A stretch of 64,000 nt of DNA from Vibrio mimicus (lineage in GTDB: Bacteria > Pseudomonadota > Gammaproteobacteria > Enterobacterales > Vibrionaceae), in contig NZ_CP077426.1 in NCBI RefSeq assembly GCF_019048845.1, forward strand, positions 2,093,501 through 2,157,500. The letters run 5' to 3'. Made by a program: the position numbers and the translations under genes. The notes below the pieces were generated by a model, which saw only the letters and a list, made by a program, of their open reading frames with translations, ran no database searches and had not been told where the DNA came from. Positions 63,995 through 64,000 of the stretch are shown one piece after another. Numbering within the stretch: the stretch's first letter is position 1; the number at the start of each line of letters is the position of its first letter.

Positions 63995-64000
63995 ATGCTC

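Overview
The window looks like chromosome I of a Vibrio, most probably Vibrio cholerae or a very close relative. This rests on recalled protein similarity (an H-NS almost identical to VicH, a HexR/YbjL/RluE/Cfa-cluster set, a monomeric NADP isocitrate dehydrogenase, and PanP in place of PanD) and on gene order. It is inference, because no database was searched. The DNA is mostly ordinary core genome: tight operons, strong intrinsic terminators, one ERIC-type repeat, and no insertion sequence, phage, integron cassette, CRISPR array, tRNA or rRNA that I could see.

Layout. 0.2-5.7 kb (+): HDOD protein, lysine exporter LysO, an unknown periplasmic protein, the PLP-dependent aspartate decarboxylase PanP and the sugar-phosphate regulator HexR. 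5.8-16.3 kb: iron alcohol dehydrogenase (-), GrxA and YbjL (+), ClpS-ClpA (-) divergent from CspD (+), isocitrate dehydrogenase (-) and RluE (+). 16.3-16.4 kb: an ERIC-like repeat. 16.5-23.85 kb (-): the complete histidine operon hisGDCBHAFIE, with a leader peptide and attenuator. 24.0-25.9 kb (-): an NhaC-family lysine transporter (LysW type) preceded by a clear lysine riboswitch. 26.3-31.6 kb: H-NS (+), Gsk (-), and mnmA-hflD-purB (+).

31.6-37.3 kb (-): a tightly coupled seven-gene cluster of SnoaL-like protein, SDR, FAD amine-oxidase-like protein, DUF1365, Cfa-like methyltransferase, DUF2878 and chalcone-isomerase-like protein. The pattern resembles light/singlet-oxygen lipid-modification loci. 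Its promoter carries TTGTAC/TGTATA repeats, and its methyltransferase lacks residues expected of a cyclopropane synthase. This is the most promising candidate for under-described biology here.

37.4-44.0 kb: htpX (-), a 56-codon gene (+) behind a 26-bp perfect palindrome, and the biotin genes bioBFCD (-) divergent from bioA (+) around a BirA-type operator. 44.0-48.2 kb (-): serS, rarA, lolA and a SEC-C protein. 48.3-53.7 kb: dusC (+), a Cache-GGDEF diguanylate cyclase (-) whose leader contains a terminator, and a three-gene TrpXYZ-type ABC transporter (-). 54.2-59.0 kb: a VF530-type protein (+), yfbV (-) and ackA-pta (+). 59.1-64 kb (-): a glutathionyl-hydroquinone reductase and oppBCDF, with oppA presumably beyond the right edge.

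Many genes concern amino-acid, cofactor and acetate metabolism. Several carry recognisable regulation: the lysine riboswitch, the his attenuator, and candidate OxyR, PurR and BirA sites.
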